64,000 nucleotides of DNA from Gammaproteobacteria bacterium UBA7803 (GTDB taxonomy: Bacteria; Pseudomonadota; Gammaproteobacteria; Pseudomonadales; Azotimanducaceae). Both the position numbers and the translations under genes were made by a program. Where the stretch lies: the NCBI GenBank assembly GCA_002480525.1, contig DLCH01000075.1:62001-126000 (forward strand). The letters run 5' to 3'. Every line of letters begins with the position of its first letter. Position 1 is the first letter of the stretch. Below the pieces are notes generated by a model. It ran no database searches. It saw nothing but the letters and a program-made list of their open reading frames with translations, and had not been told where the DNA came from. Positions 18,853 through 27,668 of this stretch are shown here, in pieces.

Positions 18853-20286
18853 ATGGACGAAACCCCACGCGATCACATGCTCGACGTGCTCGACCGCCAG
18901 CGCCGCAGCTATCTGGAGGAGGGCGTGGTCGACGCCGCCACCCGGCGTGACCGTCTGGAACGCGCCGTCGGCCTGCTGAAGACCCATCAGCAGCGGCTGG
19001 TGGACGCCATGTCCGCCGACTTCGGCCACCGCAGTGAGCATCAGTCCCTGTTCACCGACGTCGCCAGCTCCATCGGCCCGCTGCGTCACGCTCAGAAGCA
19101 TCTCGAGCTCTGGATGCGGCCCGAGAAGCGCAAGGTCGGCCCGTTTCCCCTCAACCTGCTCGGGGCCAAAGCCCGGGTCGAGTATCAGCCCCTGGGCGTG
19201 GTGGGGGTCATCAGCCCCTGGAACTTCCCGGTCAACCTGACCTTCACGCCGCTGGCCGGGATCCTGGCGGCGGGCAACCGCTGCATGATCAAGCCGTCCG
19301 AGTACACGCCGGCGACCTCGGCGGTGATGGCCGAGATCTTCGCGACGGCCTTCGACGAGACCGAGATCGCCGTGATCACCGGCGGCCCGCAGACCGGCGC
19401 GGATTTCTCCGGCCTGCCCTTCGACCACCTGCTGTTCACCGGCGCGACGTCCATCGGGCGCCACGTCATGCGGGCGGCCGCCGAGAATCTCGTGCCGGTC
19501 ACCCTGGAGCTCGGGGGCAAGTCGCCGGTGGTGATCGGCCGCTCCGCCGACCTGCAGAAGACCGCCGATTCCATCATGACCGGCAAGATGCTGAACGCCG
19601 GCCAGATCTGCCTGGCGCCGGACTACGTGTTCGTGCCCCGGGAGCGGGTCGACGAGTTCGTCGCCGCCAGCGAGCGCTCGGTGGCCCGGATGTACCCGAC
19701 GCTGCTGGACAACCCGGACTACACCTCGGTGATCAACCAGCGGCACTTCGAGCGGCTGAACGGCTACGTCGAGGAGGCAAGATCCGCGGGGGCCCGGGTG
19801 GTGGAGATCAATCCCGCCGGCGAGGACTTCCGCCAGCAGCCCCATCACAAGATTCCGCCGACGCTGATCGTCGACCCCGACGACGGCCTGCAGGTGATGC
19901 AGGACGAGATCTTCGGGCCGGTGCTGCCGGTCAAGGGCTACGACTCGGTGGAGGAAACGGTCCGCTACATCAACGACAAGCCGCGGCCGCTCGGCCTGTA
20001 CTACTTCGGCAGCGACGGCGCCGAGGAGCGGCAGGTGTTGAACCATACGACCTCGGGCGGCGTCACAGTGAACGACGTGGTCATGCACGTGGCCCAGGAA
20101 GACCTGCCGTTCGGCGGGGTGGGGCCGTCGGGCATGGGCGCCTACCATGGCCGGGACGGTTTCAGGGCCTTCAGTCACGCCAGGTCCGTGTTCGTCCAGA
20201 GCAAGGTCAACGTCGCCGAGCTCGCCGGGTTGCGGCCGCCCTACGGCGAGAAGATGCTCAAGGCCGTGCGCCAGCAGATGCGCTGA
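18853..20286 (+). CDS. Coniferyl aldehyde dehydrogenase-type ALDH
   Basis: NAD(P)-dependent aldehyde dehydrogenase of 477 residues. The catalytic cysteine C253 lies in NAGQICLAPDYV, the general base glutamate in TLELGGKSP, and the cofactor motif in FTGATSIGRHV. The cysteine context (QICLAPDYV) and the C-terminal PPYGEKMLKA are typical of the CalB/fatty-aldehyde class rather than of betaine or methylmalonate types. The ATG at 18853 is preceded by CTGGAG. The natural substrate could be aromatic or long-chain aldehydes. It is followed after 4 bp by a PhyH oxygenase. Confidence 0.9.
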   Translation: MDETPRDHMLDVLDRQRRSYLEEGVVDAATRRDRLERAVGLLKTHQQRLVDAMSADFGHRSEHQSLFTDVASSIGPLRHAQKHLELWMRPEKRKVGPFPLNLLGAKARVEYQPLGVVGVISPWNFPVNLTFTPLAGILAAGNRCMIKPSEYTPATSAVMAEIFATAFDETEIAVITGGPQTGADFSGLPFDHLLFTGATSIGRHVMRAAAENLVPVTLELGGKSPVVIGRSADLQKTADSIMTGKMLNAGQICLAPDYVFVPRERVDEFVAASERSVARMYPTLLDNPDYTSVINQRHFERLNGYVEEARSAGARVVEINPAGEDFRQQPHHKIPPTLIVDPDDGLQVMQDEIFGPVLPVKGYDSVEETVRYINDKPRPLGLYYFGSDGAEERQVLNHTTSGGVTVNDVVMHVAQEDLPFGGVGPSGMGAYHGRDGFRAFSHARSVFVQSKVNVAELAGLRPPYGEKMLKAVRQQMR

Positions 20287-20290
20287 AGTC

Positions 20291-21079
20291 ATGAACAGCA
20301 GTACCGTGTCCAGACATCCCGACGACATCGCCGCCGCGGCCGCCCGCTTCGCGGAAGACGGCTACGTGGTGCTGCCCGGCTTCGTCAGCCGGGAAGTGTG
20401 CGACGCCGTGGCGGCCGACGTGACCGCGTCCCTGAATCCGGTGCTGGCGCCGGCGGAGTTCGAGGCCGACGTCGGCTATCCGGGCTCGCCGGCCAGCCGC
20501 AGCGCCGCAGGCGGCGACACGCCCCGGCGGCTGCTCAACGCCTACTCGCGCTTCGCCCGGCTGCGGCCCGTGGTGGTCGGTCCGGAACTGGGCCGCTGCC
20601 TGCGGGCGGTGATGGACACCGACCAGGTGCTTCTGTCCCAGTGTCATCACAACTGCGTGATGACCAAGGCGCCCGGCTACAGCAGCGTCACCCTGTGGCA
20701 CCAGGACATCCGCTACTGGCGTTTCGAGCAGCCTGGGCTGGTGTCGCTGTGGCTGGCCCTGGGCCGGGAAACCGAGGAGAACGGCGCGTTGAAGATCATT
20801 CCGGGCAGCCACCGCATGGCCTTCACCCACGACCGGCTGGACGATGCGAAATTCCTCAAGCCCGAGCTGCCGGAGAATCAGGCGCTGATCGCCACCGCCC
20901 GCAACGTCGAGCTGGAGCCGGGAGACGCGCTGCTGTTCCACGCCCAGGCGTTCCACGCCGCGGGCCGCAACACCACCGACCGCATCAAGCTGTCCTGTGT
21001 GTTCACCTACCACGCGGCGCACAACGCGCCGGTGCCGGGGACGCGCTCCGCGCAGTACGCGAGCATTCCGGTGGGCTGA
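20291..21079 (+). CDS. Phytanoyl-CoA dioxygenase (PhyH) family oxygenase
   Basis: Fe(II)/2-oxoglutarate oxygenase of 262 residues. The iron ligands H137 and D139 are in LWHQDIRYW, the distal histidine is within FHAQAFHAAGRNTTD, and the 2-oxoglutarate arginine follows in DRIKLS. The protein starts at the ATG 4 bp after the aldehyde dehydrogenase stop, so the two genes are probably co-transcribed and may act on the same branched or aromatic substrate. The exact substrate cannot be told from sequence, since PhyH proteins range from phytanoyl-CoA to ectoine hydroxylases. Confidence 0.88.
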   Translation: MNSSTVSRHPDDIAAAAARFAEDGYVVLPGFVSREVCDAVAADVTASLNPVLAPAEFEADVGYPGSPASRSAAGGDTPRRLLNAYSRFARLRPVVVGPELGRCLRAVMDTDQVLLSQCHHNCVMTKAPGYSSVTLWHQDIRYWRFEQPGLVSLWLALGRETEENGALKIIPGSHRMAFTHDRLDDAKFLKPELPENQALIATARNVELEPGDALLFHAQAFHAAGRNTTDRIKLSCVFTYHAAHNAPVPGTRSAQYASIPVG

Positions 21080-21104
21080 GGTCCACCGCGCGAGGACCGA
21101 CGCC

Positions 21105-21701
21105 ATGACGGACGATCGCGAATCCGACGACCTGTTCCGCGAAGCCATGAGCGACGTGGTCCCGCTGCCCCAGAAGCGGGTCGCGCCCGAGGCCGAGCGG
21201 CGCGAGCTCACGCCGGCTCAGCTCGAGCGCCGGGAGGCGGCGGAAGGCCGCGCCCGGGACGGCGTCGACCCCAACTACTTCACCCTGGCGGAGGTGCCGC
21301 CGGTGCAGCCGAGGGACGTGCTCGCCTGGAAGAAGGACGGCGTCCAGCACGAGGTGTTCGGCAAGCTGAAGGCGGGTGGCTACACCATCGACGGGCGCCT
21401 CGATCTGCACCGCCACACGGTGAAGGAGGCCCGCGAGGCGCTGTTCGCCTTCCTGGACTTGGCCAGGCGCAGGGGCTGGCGCACGGTGCTGGTGCTGCAC
21501 GGGCGCGGCGAGCGCAGCGCCACGCCGGCCCGCATCAAGAGCTATGTCGCCCACTGGCTCACCCAGGTGCCGGATCTGATCGCCTGGCACAGCGCCGACC
21601 GCCGGGACGGCGGCACGGGCGCGGTCTACGTGATGCTCAGGAAGACGCCGGAGGCCCGGGAGCGCGCCCGGGAACGCCACGGCCTCAAGACCGGCGACTG
21701 A
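21105..21701 (+). CDS. Smr-domain protein (SmrA-like nuclease)
   Basis: Protein of 198 residues with a charged N-terminal half and a C-terminal Smr domain (about 105-185). The domain shows the LDLHRHTVKEA and LVLHGRGERS motifs that form the putative active site of Smr endonucleases. Proteins of this shape (SmrA/SmrB in E. coli) cleave RNA or DNA; SmrB acts on collided ribosomes, but the N-terminal region here differs, so I do not assign that role. The ATG at 21105 fits the family N terminus. Confidence 0.88.
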   Translation: MTDDRESDDLFREAMSDVVPLPQKRVAPEAERRELTPAQLERREAAEGRARDGVDPNYFTLAEVPPVQPRDVLAWKKDGVQHEVFGKLKAGGYTIDGRLDLHRHTVKEAREALFAFLDLARRRGWRTVLVLHGRGERSATPARIKSYVAHWLTQVPDLIAWHSADRRDGGTGAVYVMLRKTPEARERARERHGLKTGD

Positions 21702-21722
21702 GCCCGCGGCGTCGGCCTGCCG

Positions 21723-22124
21723 TCACACCGGGTCGAGGCGCAGAAACCGCCGCGGCGGAAACCCGGTGAGGATCTTCACCACCAGCGGCAGCGCATGCTC
21801 CTCGAACAGCCGGGCGCGTTCCTCGTCGCTGACCGGCACGGCCAGGTAGGGCGCCGCGGCGCCGTCCTGGCCGACCCGCACCTGGGGGTTCGCCAGCGCC
21901 TGGCGGTACCAGGCCCGGGGCCAGTGGTTGGCCGCGACGTACAGGCGGCCGTCGCTGTCGAGCCGGGAGACCACGCGCTGGTGGCCGGTGCCGTCGTCGT
22001 CGAAGGTGGTGATGACCAGCGTGCTCTGGTCGGCGGGCTGGAAGTAGCCGATCAGCGATTCGAAGGCGACGACGACGCCGACGTACACCAGACCGAGAAT
22101 CACGGCGATCTTCAGCAGTTTCAT
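21723..22124 (-). CDS. Nitroreductase/deazaflavin-type quinone reductase family protein, membrane anchored
   Basis: Protein of 133 residues: one N-terminal hydrophobic helix (about 5-25), then a small split-barrel-like domain containing VVSRLDSDGRLYVAANHWPRAWY and NPQVRVGQDG. These match the DUF385/F420H2-dependent quinone reductase (Ddn-like) family by pattern, though it is slightly short. Whether it binds F420 or another flavin cannot be decided. It is convergent with the Smr gene, 21 bp away. Confidence 0.65.
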   Translation of the reverse strand: MKLLKIAVILGLVYVGVVVAFESLIGYFQPADQSTLVITTFDDDGTGHQRVVSRLDSDGRLYVAANHWPRAWYRQALANPQVRVGQDGAAAPYLAVPVSDEERARLFEEHALPLVVKILTGFPPRRFLRLDPV

Positions 22125-22195
22125 GGACCTCTCCCCCGAGTGTCGATCGCCATGTTACCCCGGTGGCGGCGCCCGTGGCAGTGCCGTGCCGGCCG

Positions 22196-22876
22196 TTACC
22201 GGCCGGCCAGAAACGCGTCGACGCGCTCCCGGACCGTCGCGTCCCGGGCGCTGAGCGCCGTTCGCACCGCATCGAGGGTCGGCCCGTCCGCGAGTTCCGG
22301 CCGGCCGGCTTCGAAGGGCGGTTCCGGCGCGTACTCCAGGCCGAGCTGGATCGCCCGGGCCCGGTCTTCGCCGGCCAGCTCTGCGACCACGGCGATGGCC
22401 AGATCGAGCCCGGCGGTGACACCGCCGCCGGTGATGACGTGGCCGTCCCGGACCACCCGCGCGGCGTCCACGGTCACGCCGGGAAAACGCGCCAGCACGT
22501 CCCGCCAGTACCAGTGACAGGCCGCCCGCCGGCCGTCTAGCAGGCCGGCGGCGGCGAGCACGATCGAACCGGTGCAGACCGACGTGACGAACCGCGCGGC
22601 GGCGGCCAGCCGGCGCACCTCGGCGAGGAAGTCGGCGTCGAGAATGGCGTCGAAGGTGCCGAATCCGCCCGGCACGCAGAGCACGTCGCAGGCCGCCACG
22701 TCGGCCAGCCGGGGCAGGCCGGCGAAGGTCAGGCCGTCACACTCGAGGGTTCCGCCGGCGCGGCTGGCGACGATGACCTCGGCGTCGGGCACCCGGGCGA
22801 AGAACTGGTGGGGGGCGGTAAAGTCCAGATGGGTCGTGCCCGGGTAGACCGGGATGACGAAGGTGGTTCGGGTCAT
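22196..22876 (-). CDS. DJ-1/PfpI-family protein (isonitrile-hydratase-like)
   Basis: Class I glutamine-amidotransferase-like protein of 226 residues. The nucleophile cysteine sits in SVCTGSIVLAAAGLLDG, the glutamate-type turn is early in the TTHLDFTAPHQFF stretch, and HW follows in AACHWYW. This arrangement is that of isonitrile hydratase InhA and of the N-terminal domain of GlxA regulators. The ATG at 22876 has CAGGAG about 8 bp upstream. It is transcribed away from a GlxA-type regulator over a 136-bp shared control region. Confidence 0.85.
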   Translation of the reverse strand: MTRTTFVIPVYPGTTHLDFTAPHQFFARVPDAEVIVASRAGGTLECDGLTFAGLPRLADVAACDVLCVPGGFGTFDAILDADFLAEVRRLAAAARFVTSVCTGSIVLAAAGLLDGRRAACHWYWRDVLARFPGVTVDAARVVRDGHVITGGGVTAGLDLAIAVVAELAGEDRARAIQLGLEYAPEPPFEAGRPELADGPTLDAVRTALSARDATVRERVDAFLAGR

Positions 22877-23012
22877 GTCTGCGGCTCCTGGGGAACGTGA
22901 TTGACGCCGCCATTCTGGCTCGGGAAGATATGGCCCGAATGACAGTGATCCCTCTTTTAATGCCAAACCATCCCGGCGCTGGCGCCACCCCGGCGTCCCG
23001 TCGAGTCCGGCC

Positions 23013-24050
23013 ATGACCGAACGGCTGGTGTGCATCCCGCTGTTCGGCGGGTTCCAGCTCCTCGACGTGGCGGGCCCGGTCGCGGTGTTCGAGGCGGCCG
23101 GCGACGGCGCCGCCGGGGCGGCGGGCAGGCCCGCGCCGGGTTACCGGATCGTCCTGGTGTCGCCCGACGGCGGGCCGGTGACGAGCTCCGCCGGGGTCTC
23201 CATGGACACCCTGCCGGCGCGCGGCGTCGGGTCCGTGGACACGCTGCTGGTGCCGGGCGGAGAAGGCACCCGGGCGCCGGACCTGGATGACCGGCTGCTG
23301 GACTTCCTGCGCAGCCGGGCGTCGGGCTGCCGCCGGGTCGCCAGCGTCTGCACCGGGGCGTTTCTGCTGGCCCGGGCGGGCCTGATCACCGGTTGCCGGG
23401 TGACCACCCACTGGCGCCACGCCGGCGCCCTGGCCCGGCGTCATCCGGACCTCGAGGTGGAACCGGATCGGATCTGGGTGCGGGACGGCCGCGTCTGGTC
23501 CTCGGCCGGGGTGTCGGCGGGCATCGATCTGGCGCTGGCGCTGGTGGCCGACGACTGCGGCCGTGAGGTGGCGCGGCGCGCCGCGCGGGAAATCGTCGTC
23601 TACTTCCAGCGCCCCGGCGGACAGTCCCAGTTCTCCGCGCTGGAGGATCTCGCCGCTGCCGACGGACGATTCGCGCCGTTGCTGGCATGGATCCGCGCCA
23701 ACGTCCGGCGGCCGCTGCGGGTGGAGGATCTGGCGGCCCGGGAAGCGATGAGTCCGCGCAACTTCTCGCGGCGGTTCCGGGCCGAGGTGGGCTGCACGCC
23801 GGCCCAGGCGGTGGCGCGCATCCGGCTGGAGGTGGCGCGCACCCTCATCGAGACCACCAGCCGGCCGGTCTCGGCGGTGGCCCGGGCGGCCGGGTACGGG
23901 GATCCGGAGACCATGCGCCGGGCGTTCGTGAAGGCGCTCGGCCGCTCACCCCGGGCGCTGCGGACCGCCGCCGCGGCGACCCCGCGATTGCCCGGCGGCG
24001 CGGCGGAGCGGCGGGACGCCGCCGGTCAGCCGGCCGGGCCGCAGCGGTAG
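23013..24050 (+). CDS. GlxA-family AraC-type transcriptional regulator
   Basis: Regulator of 345 residues: an N-terminal DJ-1/PfpI-like domain (about 1-200; cysteine in SVCTGAFLLARAGLITG, HW in TTHW), then two AraC helix-turn-helix motifs (about 225-320; MSPRNFSRRFRAEVGCTPAQ and VARAAGYGDPETMRRAFVKALG). Such proteins usually control amine, arginine or carnitine catabolism. It probably regulates the divergent DJ-1 gene, which is a homologue of its own sensor domain. Its 3' end overlaps the convergent lipoprotein gene by 25 bp. Confidence 0.92.
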   Translation: MTERLVCIPLFGGFQLLDVAGPVAVFEAAGDGAAGAAGRPAPGYRIVLVSPDGGPVTSSAGVSMDTLPARGVGSVDTLLVPGGEGTRAPDLDDRLLDFLRSRASGCRRVASVCTGAFLLARAGLITGCRVTTHWRHAGALARRHPDLEVEPDRIWVRDGRVWSSAGVSAGIDLALALVADDCGREVARRAAREIVVYFQRPGGQSQFSALEDLAAADGRFAPLLAWIRANVRRPLRVEDLAAREAMSPRNFSRRFRAEVGCTPAQAVARIRLEVARTLIETTSRPVSAVARAAGYGDPETMRRAFVKALGRSPRALRTAAAATPRLPGGAAERRDAAGQPAGPQR

Positions 24051-24382
24051 ACGTCGAAGGTCTGACGCCCGTCCACCATGGGCCCCCGGGGCACGATGGT
24101 GTCGCCGCCGACGGTGGCGGCCTCGTTGCGGGCCAGCACGATCAGCTCTTCGGCCACCTTGCCCCGGCCGCGCTTCAGCAGCACCCGGTCCTGGGTGGAG
24201 GCGGTGACGTCGCCCACCAGCTCGCAGCCGGCGACCTCGCTGGCCGTGCCCTGGGCGACCGCCGCGCCGGCGTCGGTCAGCTCGATCCAGGTGCAGCCGC
24301 CGAGCGCGGATGCGAGCACCGCCAGGGCGGCGCCCCGCCGGAGGCCTCGAAGGACCGGTGTCGGGACTCGGAATCTGCTCAC
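24026..24382 (-). CDS. DUF4156-type lipoprotein
   Basis: Small outer-membrane-type lipoprotein of 118 residues. A basic N terminus and hydrophobic stretch end in a lipobox L-G-G-C (C30), followed directly by TWIELTDAG. The rest fits DUF4156: AGCELVGDVTAS, then LIVLARNEAATVGGDTIV and a C-terminal FDVYRC. Function unknown; relatives are often near cell-envelope stress genes. It lies 7 bp upstream of the next minus-strand gene's end and is convergent with the GlxA gene. Confidence 0.8.
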   Translation of the reverse strand: MSRFRVPTPVLRGLRRGAALAVLASALGGCTWIELTDAGAAVAQGTASEVAGCELVGDVTASTQDRVLLKRGRGKVAEELIVLARNEAATVGGDTIVPRGPMVDGRQTFDVYRCGPAG

Positions 24383-24389
24383 GGGATCC

Positions 24390-25502
24390 TCACAGCCTGC
24401 CTTTGTCGAGCTCCAGCTTGCCCCTCGCCAGATTGAGCCGCAAGACGTCGCTGCCGCCTTCGGCGAGGCGCAGGCTGCGGACCTGCCGGTACAGCACCGC
24501 CAGGGGATGATCCTCGGTCAGGGCGACCCCGCCGACGAGCTGAATGGCGGTGTCGACGACGCGGCCGACGGCCTCGGTGGCGAACACCTTGCAGGCGATG
24601 CCCTCGTTGACCACGTTCTCGCCGGCGTCGGCCAGCCGCGCGGTGCGGTACAGCATGCTGCGCGCGGCGAAGGCCTCGATGCGCAGGTCGGCATAGCGCA
24701 GCCGCACGCCTTCCCGGTCGCCGCGGCGGCCGCCGCTGCGGCCGTCCTCGGCCTCCAGGTGCCGGGTGAGGTCGTCGATCACCCAGCGCATGGTGCCGAC
24801 ACAGCGGGCGGCGATGGCCAGGCGCACGTCGCCGATCTGGCGCATGGCCCGGGGCATGCCCTGGCCGGGCTCGCCGATCATGTGGGTGACCGGCACTGCG
24901 ACGTCGTCGAACCGGAAGGCCGCGTGGTGGCTGCCGTCCAGGGAGGTGAAGGTGCGCTCGATGGTCACCCCGGGAGCGTCGGTGTCGATCACCACCAGCG
25001 CCGGTCCGCGGTCCTCGATCTGCACCAGCGTGTTGACGAAGTCCGCCCCGCCCCCGCCGGTGACGTAGGACTTCCGGCCGGTCACCCGCAGGGTGTCGCC
25101 GTCGATGCGCGCGTGGGTCGGGGTGACGGCGTCGGCGGGCTCGGTGAAGCCGAAGGCGCCGCGCCTGGTGCCCGCCAGCAGGGGCGCCAGGTGGGTCGAC
25201 GCCAGCGGTTCGCCGACCCCGGCCAGCACGCCGGGCCCCGGGCCGAACACGGCGTCCTGATGGGGCGCGTTGGCGGCGGCCAGCTCGTCACGCACGACGG
25301 TGAGCGCCAGCACGGACGCCGCGCTGCCGCCGGACTCCGCGGGCTGGGTCATCTGGAACAGGCCCGCGGCCCGGGCGGCCGCGACCACCGCCGGCCGCGC
25401 CTCGGCGGCGCTCTGGTCGCGGCGGGGCTCCAGTTCCCGCGCGGCGAAGTCGCGGACCCGGGCTGCCAGCTCCCGGTGCTCGGCAGAGAGTTGCTCCGGC
25501 AT
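24390..25502 (-). CDS. Acyl-CoA dehydrogenase family protein
   Basis: Flavoprotein of 370 residues with the three-part acyl-CoA dehydrogenase fold: helical N-terminal domain, middle barrel (FGFTEPADAVTPTHA, then VTGRKSYVTGGGGADFV) and C-terminal helices (EGIACKVFATEAVGRVVDTAIQLVGG). The FAD-binding QLVGGVALTEDHPL is conserved. The chain specificity is not evident. The ATG at 25502 shares a base with the upstream stop (TGATG), so it is coupled to the small membrane-protein gene. Confidence 0.88.
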   Translation of the reverse strand: MPEQLSAEHRELAARVRDFAARELEPRRDQSAAEARPAVVAAARAAGLFQMTQPAESGGSAASVLALTVVRDELAAANAPHQDAVFGPGPGVLAGVGEPLASTHLAPLLAGTRRGAFGFTEPADAVTPTHARIDGDTLRVTGRKSYVTGGGGADFVNTLVQIEDRGPALVVIDTDAPGVTIERTFTSLDGSHHAAFRFDDVAVPVTHMIGEPGQGMPRAMRQIGDVRLAIAARCVGTMRWVIDDLTRHLEAEDGRSGGRRGDREGVRLRYADLRIEAFAARSMLYRTARLADAGENVVNEGIACKVFATEAVGRVVDTAIQLVGGVALTEDHPLAVLYRQVRSLRLAEGGSDVLRLNLARGKLELDKGRL

Positions 25503-25879
25503 CAGACCGCGGGCCCGATCAGCACCAGGACGATCAGCGCCAGGCACAGCACCATGGTTCCGAAGGCGTACAGCACGAGGGTCTCCTTACGGGCCTGGCC
25601 ATTGAGAAAGCGCTCCACCTCGTCCGGGCTGCGCGCGGCGGTGGAGGACGTCAGGCGGTAGCGGGTGATGCCGTCGCCGCGGCCGGGGAGCTTCACGAAC
25701 AGCTCCGGCGTGGCCCGCAGGCGGGCGTCCACCTCGGCGAAGGACAGGCCGGTGAAGCGGGCGATCTGGGTGGGGTGCAGCCCCTTGTCCGGATGCTCGC
25801 GGAAGCACTGGTAGATGTCCGTGAGCCGCTTCAGCTTGCCGCGGAAGCGGAACGATATGGGGATCAGGCCGAGCATCAT
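25502..25879 (-). CDS. Unrecognised 125-residue protein with a C-terminal membrane anchor
   Basis: A soluble N-terminal part (1-95), with a helical segment THPTQIARFTGLSFAEVDARL-like (about 36-57; shown only in part: HPTQIARFTGLSF) that resembles a winged helix, is followed by one strong hydrophobic helix near the C terminus (about 102-122). It could be a tail-anchored DNA- or protein-binding protein. No family was recognised. It is coupled to the acyl-CoA dehydrogenase gene by a one-base overlap. The start may be 25879 or 25876. Confidence 0.65.
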   Translation of the reverse strand: MMLGLIPISFRFRGKLKRLTDIYQCFREHPDKGLHPTQIARFTGLSFAEVDARLRATPELFVKLPGRGDGITRYRLTSSTAARSPDEVERFLNGQARKETLVLYAFGTMVLCLALIVLVLIGPAV

Positions 25880-25948
25880 GGCGGCAGGCCTCCTGGGTCG
25901 CGATGGGGTCGGAGTATACCGGCTCGGCGTCCGTCGTTCGGCGCCGGG

Positions 25949-26884
25949 TCAGGCAGCCCCGGGCCGGCGCGCGGTGACCACCGCCCGCACCGGGGCCGGA
26001 TGGCCTTCGACGGTCATGGCCGGATTGGCGGGGTCGAGGGCCTCGGTCAGTGACTGAAAACGCATCCAGGCGGTGGTGTGCTGCTCGGCGACGGTGGTCG
26101 GGGTCACGTCCACCGCGGTGACGGCCTCGAACCCCGCAGCGGCGAGCCAGCCGGTGAGCGCCGCCACGCTCGGCACGGTCCAGACGTTGCGCATCCGGGC
26201 ATACCGGCCCGCCGGTTCGAGGGACGCGTCGCCGTCCACCACGAGCGACTCCAGCACCAGCTGGCCGCCCGGCCGGACGTGGCGGAACAGCCGCTCGGCG
26301 TGCTCCATCGGGTCCCGCCTGTGGTAGATCACGCCGAGGCTGAACACGCTGTCGAATCCGGCCGGCGGCAGTTCCTCGAAACGCACGGGCAGCACCTGGT
26401 TGGCGGCGCCGCCGAGGTAGCGGGTCACGGCCCGGTGCTGCAGGCAGAACACCAGGGTCGGATCGACGCCGACCACGGTGCGGGCGCCGGCCTCCAGCAT
26501 CCGCCAGCCGAAATAGCCGTTGCCGCAGCCGACGTCCAGCACCCGGTGGCCGTCCAGCGGCGCGAGGTGCGGCGCGATCCGGGCCCATTTCCAGTCGGAG
26601 CGCCATTCGGTGTCGACGTGAATGCCGAACAGGGAGAACGGGCCCTTGCGCCACGGATGCAGGCCCATCAGCGCCTCGGCCAGGGTGTTGCGGGCCGCGT
26701 CGTCGGCGGGCCCGTCGACGGTGACGGTGGCGCCGAGGTCGACCCGCTCCGGCGTCAGGTCCGGCAGCGCGGCCAGCGCAGCCTGCCAGCGCGCCATGTC
26801 GCCGTGGGCGTCCGGCGCGAGGCGCGCGGCGATCAGCGGGGCCAGCCCGGCCAGGTCGTCCGCCAGGGCCGGCTCCGGAATCAC
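25949..26884 (-). CDS. cmoB: CmoB, carboxy-SAM transferase for wobble U34 of tRNA
   Basis: Transfers the carboxymethyl group from carboxy-SAM to 5-hydroxyuridine at position 34 of tRNA, giving cmo5U. Protein of 311 residues from the GTG at 26884; E. coli CmoB has 323. Conserved features are ALMGLHPWRKGPF, IHVDTEWRSDWKW, the SAM motif VLDVGCGNGYFGWRM and FSLGVIYHRRDP. The GTG overlaps the cmoA stop (GTGA), which decides the start over a longer version beginning at 26917. Confidence 0.96.
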   Translation of the reverse strand: MIPEPALADDLAGLAPLIAARLAPDAHGDMARWQAALAALPDLTPERVDLGATVTVDGPADDAARNTLAEALMGLHPWRKGPFSLFGIHVDTEWRSDWKWARIAPHLAPLDGHRVLDVGCGNGYFGWRMLEAGARTVVGVDPTLVFCLQHRAVTRYLGGAANQVLPVRFEELPPAGFDSVFSLGVIYHRRDPMEHAERLFRHVRPGGQLVLESLVVDGDASLEPAGRYARMRNVWTVPSVAALTGWLAAAGFEAVTAVDVTPTTVAEQHTTAWMRFQSLTEALDPANPAMTVEGHPAPVRAVVTARRPGAA

Positions 26885-27612
26885 GGGCGGGCCTCGAAGC
26901 CGGCCCAGTTCAGACACTGATACCAGCGCCGCACCCGGGTGAAGCCGGCGGCGTCGAGCCGCTCCCGGTGGATCTCCTCGGTGTCGACGATCATCACGTT
27001 CTCCAGTGCGCTGCGCTTCTGGGAGATCTCCAGCTCCGAGTAACCGTTGGCGCGCTTGAAGTCGAGGTGGGCGGCTTCGAACTCGCGCTGGGTGTCCGGG
27101 TCCTCGAAGCGGATCTTCTCGGACAGCAGCAGCACGCCGTCCGGCGTCAGCGCGGCGCGGATGCGCTCCAGCATCGCCAGCCGGTCCGCCGGCGGCAGGA
27201 ACTGCAGCACGTAGTTGAGGGTGACGGCCCCGGCGGGGTCGAGGGCGGTGTCGCGGACGTCCTCGCAGCGCAGAGTGATGCGCGGGTCGCGGATCAGCGT
27301 CCGGGCCCGCTCGATCATAGCGGCGGCGTTGTCGACGCCGACGATCTCGCAGGGCCGGTCGCCCATCTGGCGCGCGATGGCCAGGGCGGTGGCGCCCAGC
27401 GAACAGCCCAGGTCGTAGGCCCGGGGGCGCTCTGCGCCGGCGTCGCGGAGCGCCCGCGCGGCCATCAGCCCGGTCATGGGAATCACCGTCTCGTAGCCCG
27501 GCACCGAGCGCCGGATCATGTCCGGAAACACGTCGGCCACCCGCTCGTCGAAGGTGAAGTCCACGAGCTGGCTGTGGGGCCGGCGGTACACGTCGTCTCT
27601 GTCAGCCATCAT
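26881..27612 (-). CDS. cmoA: CmoA, carboxy-SAM synthase
   Basis: Makes carboxy-SAM from SAM and prephenate for tRNA wobble uridine modification. Protein of 243 residues, the usual length. FTFDERVADVFPDMIRRSVPGY at the N terminus (16-37; given in part), YDLGCSLGATALAI for SAM binding, TLNYVLQFLPPADR and the ending RRWYQCLNWAGFEA match the family. It overlaps cmoB by 4 bp. The divergent ppk1 gene starts 56 bp away. Confidence 0.96.
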   Translation of the reverse strand: MMADRDDVYRRPHSQLVDFTFDERVADVFPDMIRRSVPGYETVIPMTGLMAARALRDAGAERPRAYDLGCSLGATALAIARQMGDRPCEIVGVDNAAAMIERARTLIRDPRITLRCEDVRDTALDPAGAVTLNYVLQFLPPADRLAMLERIRAALTPDGVLLLSEKIRFEDPDTQREFEAAHLDFKRANGYSELEISQKRSALENVMIVDTEEIHRERLDAAGFTRVRRWYQCLNWAGFEARP

Positions 27613-27668
27613 AATTCCGCAACAAGGCCGTGCTAAGGTAACCGGTTTAATCGGTGCACGGCGATCCC

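Noticed and set aside
27613..27668. Pho-like box before ppk1
   Set aside because: The 56-bp gap was read on both strands and has no 11-bp-spaced units like those at phoX.
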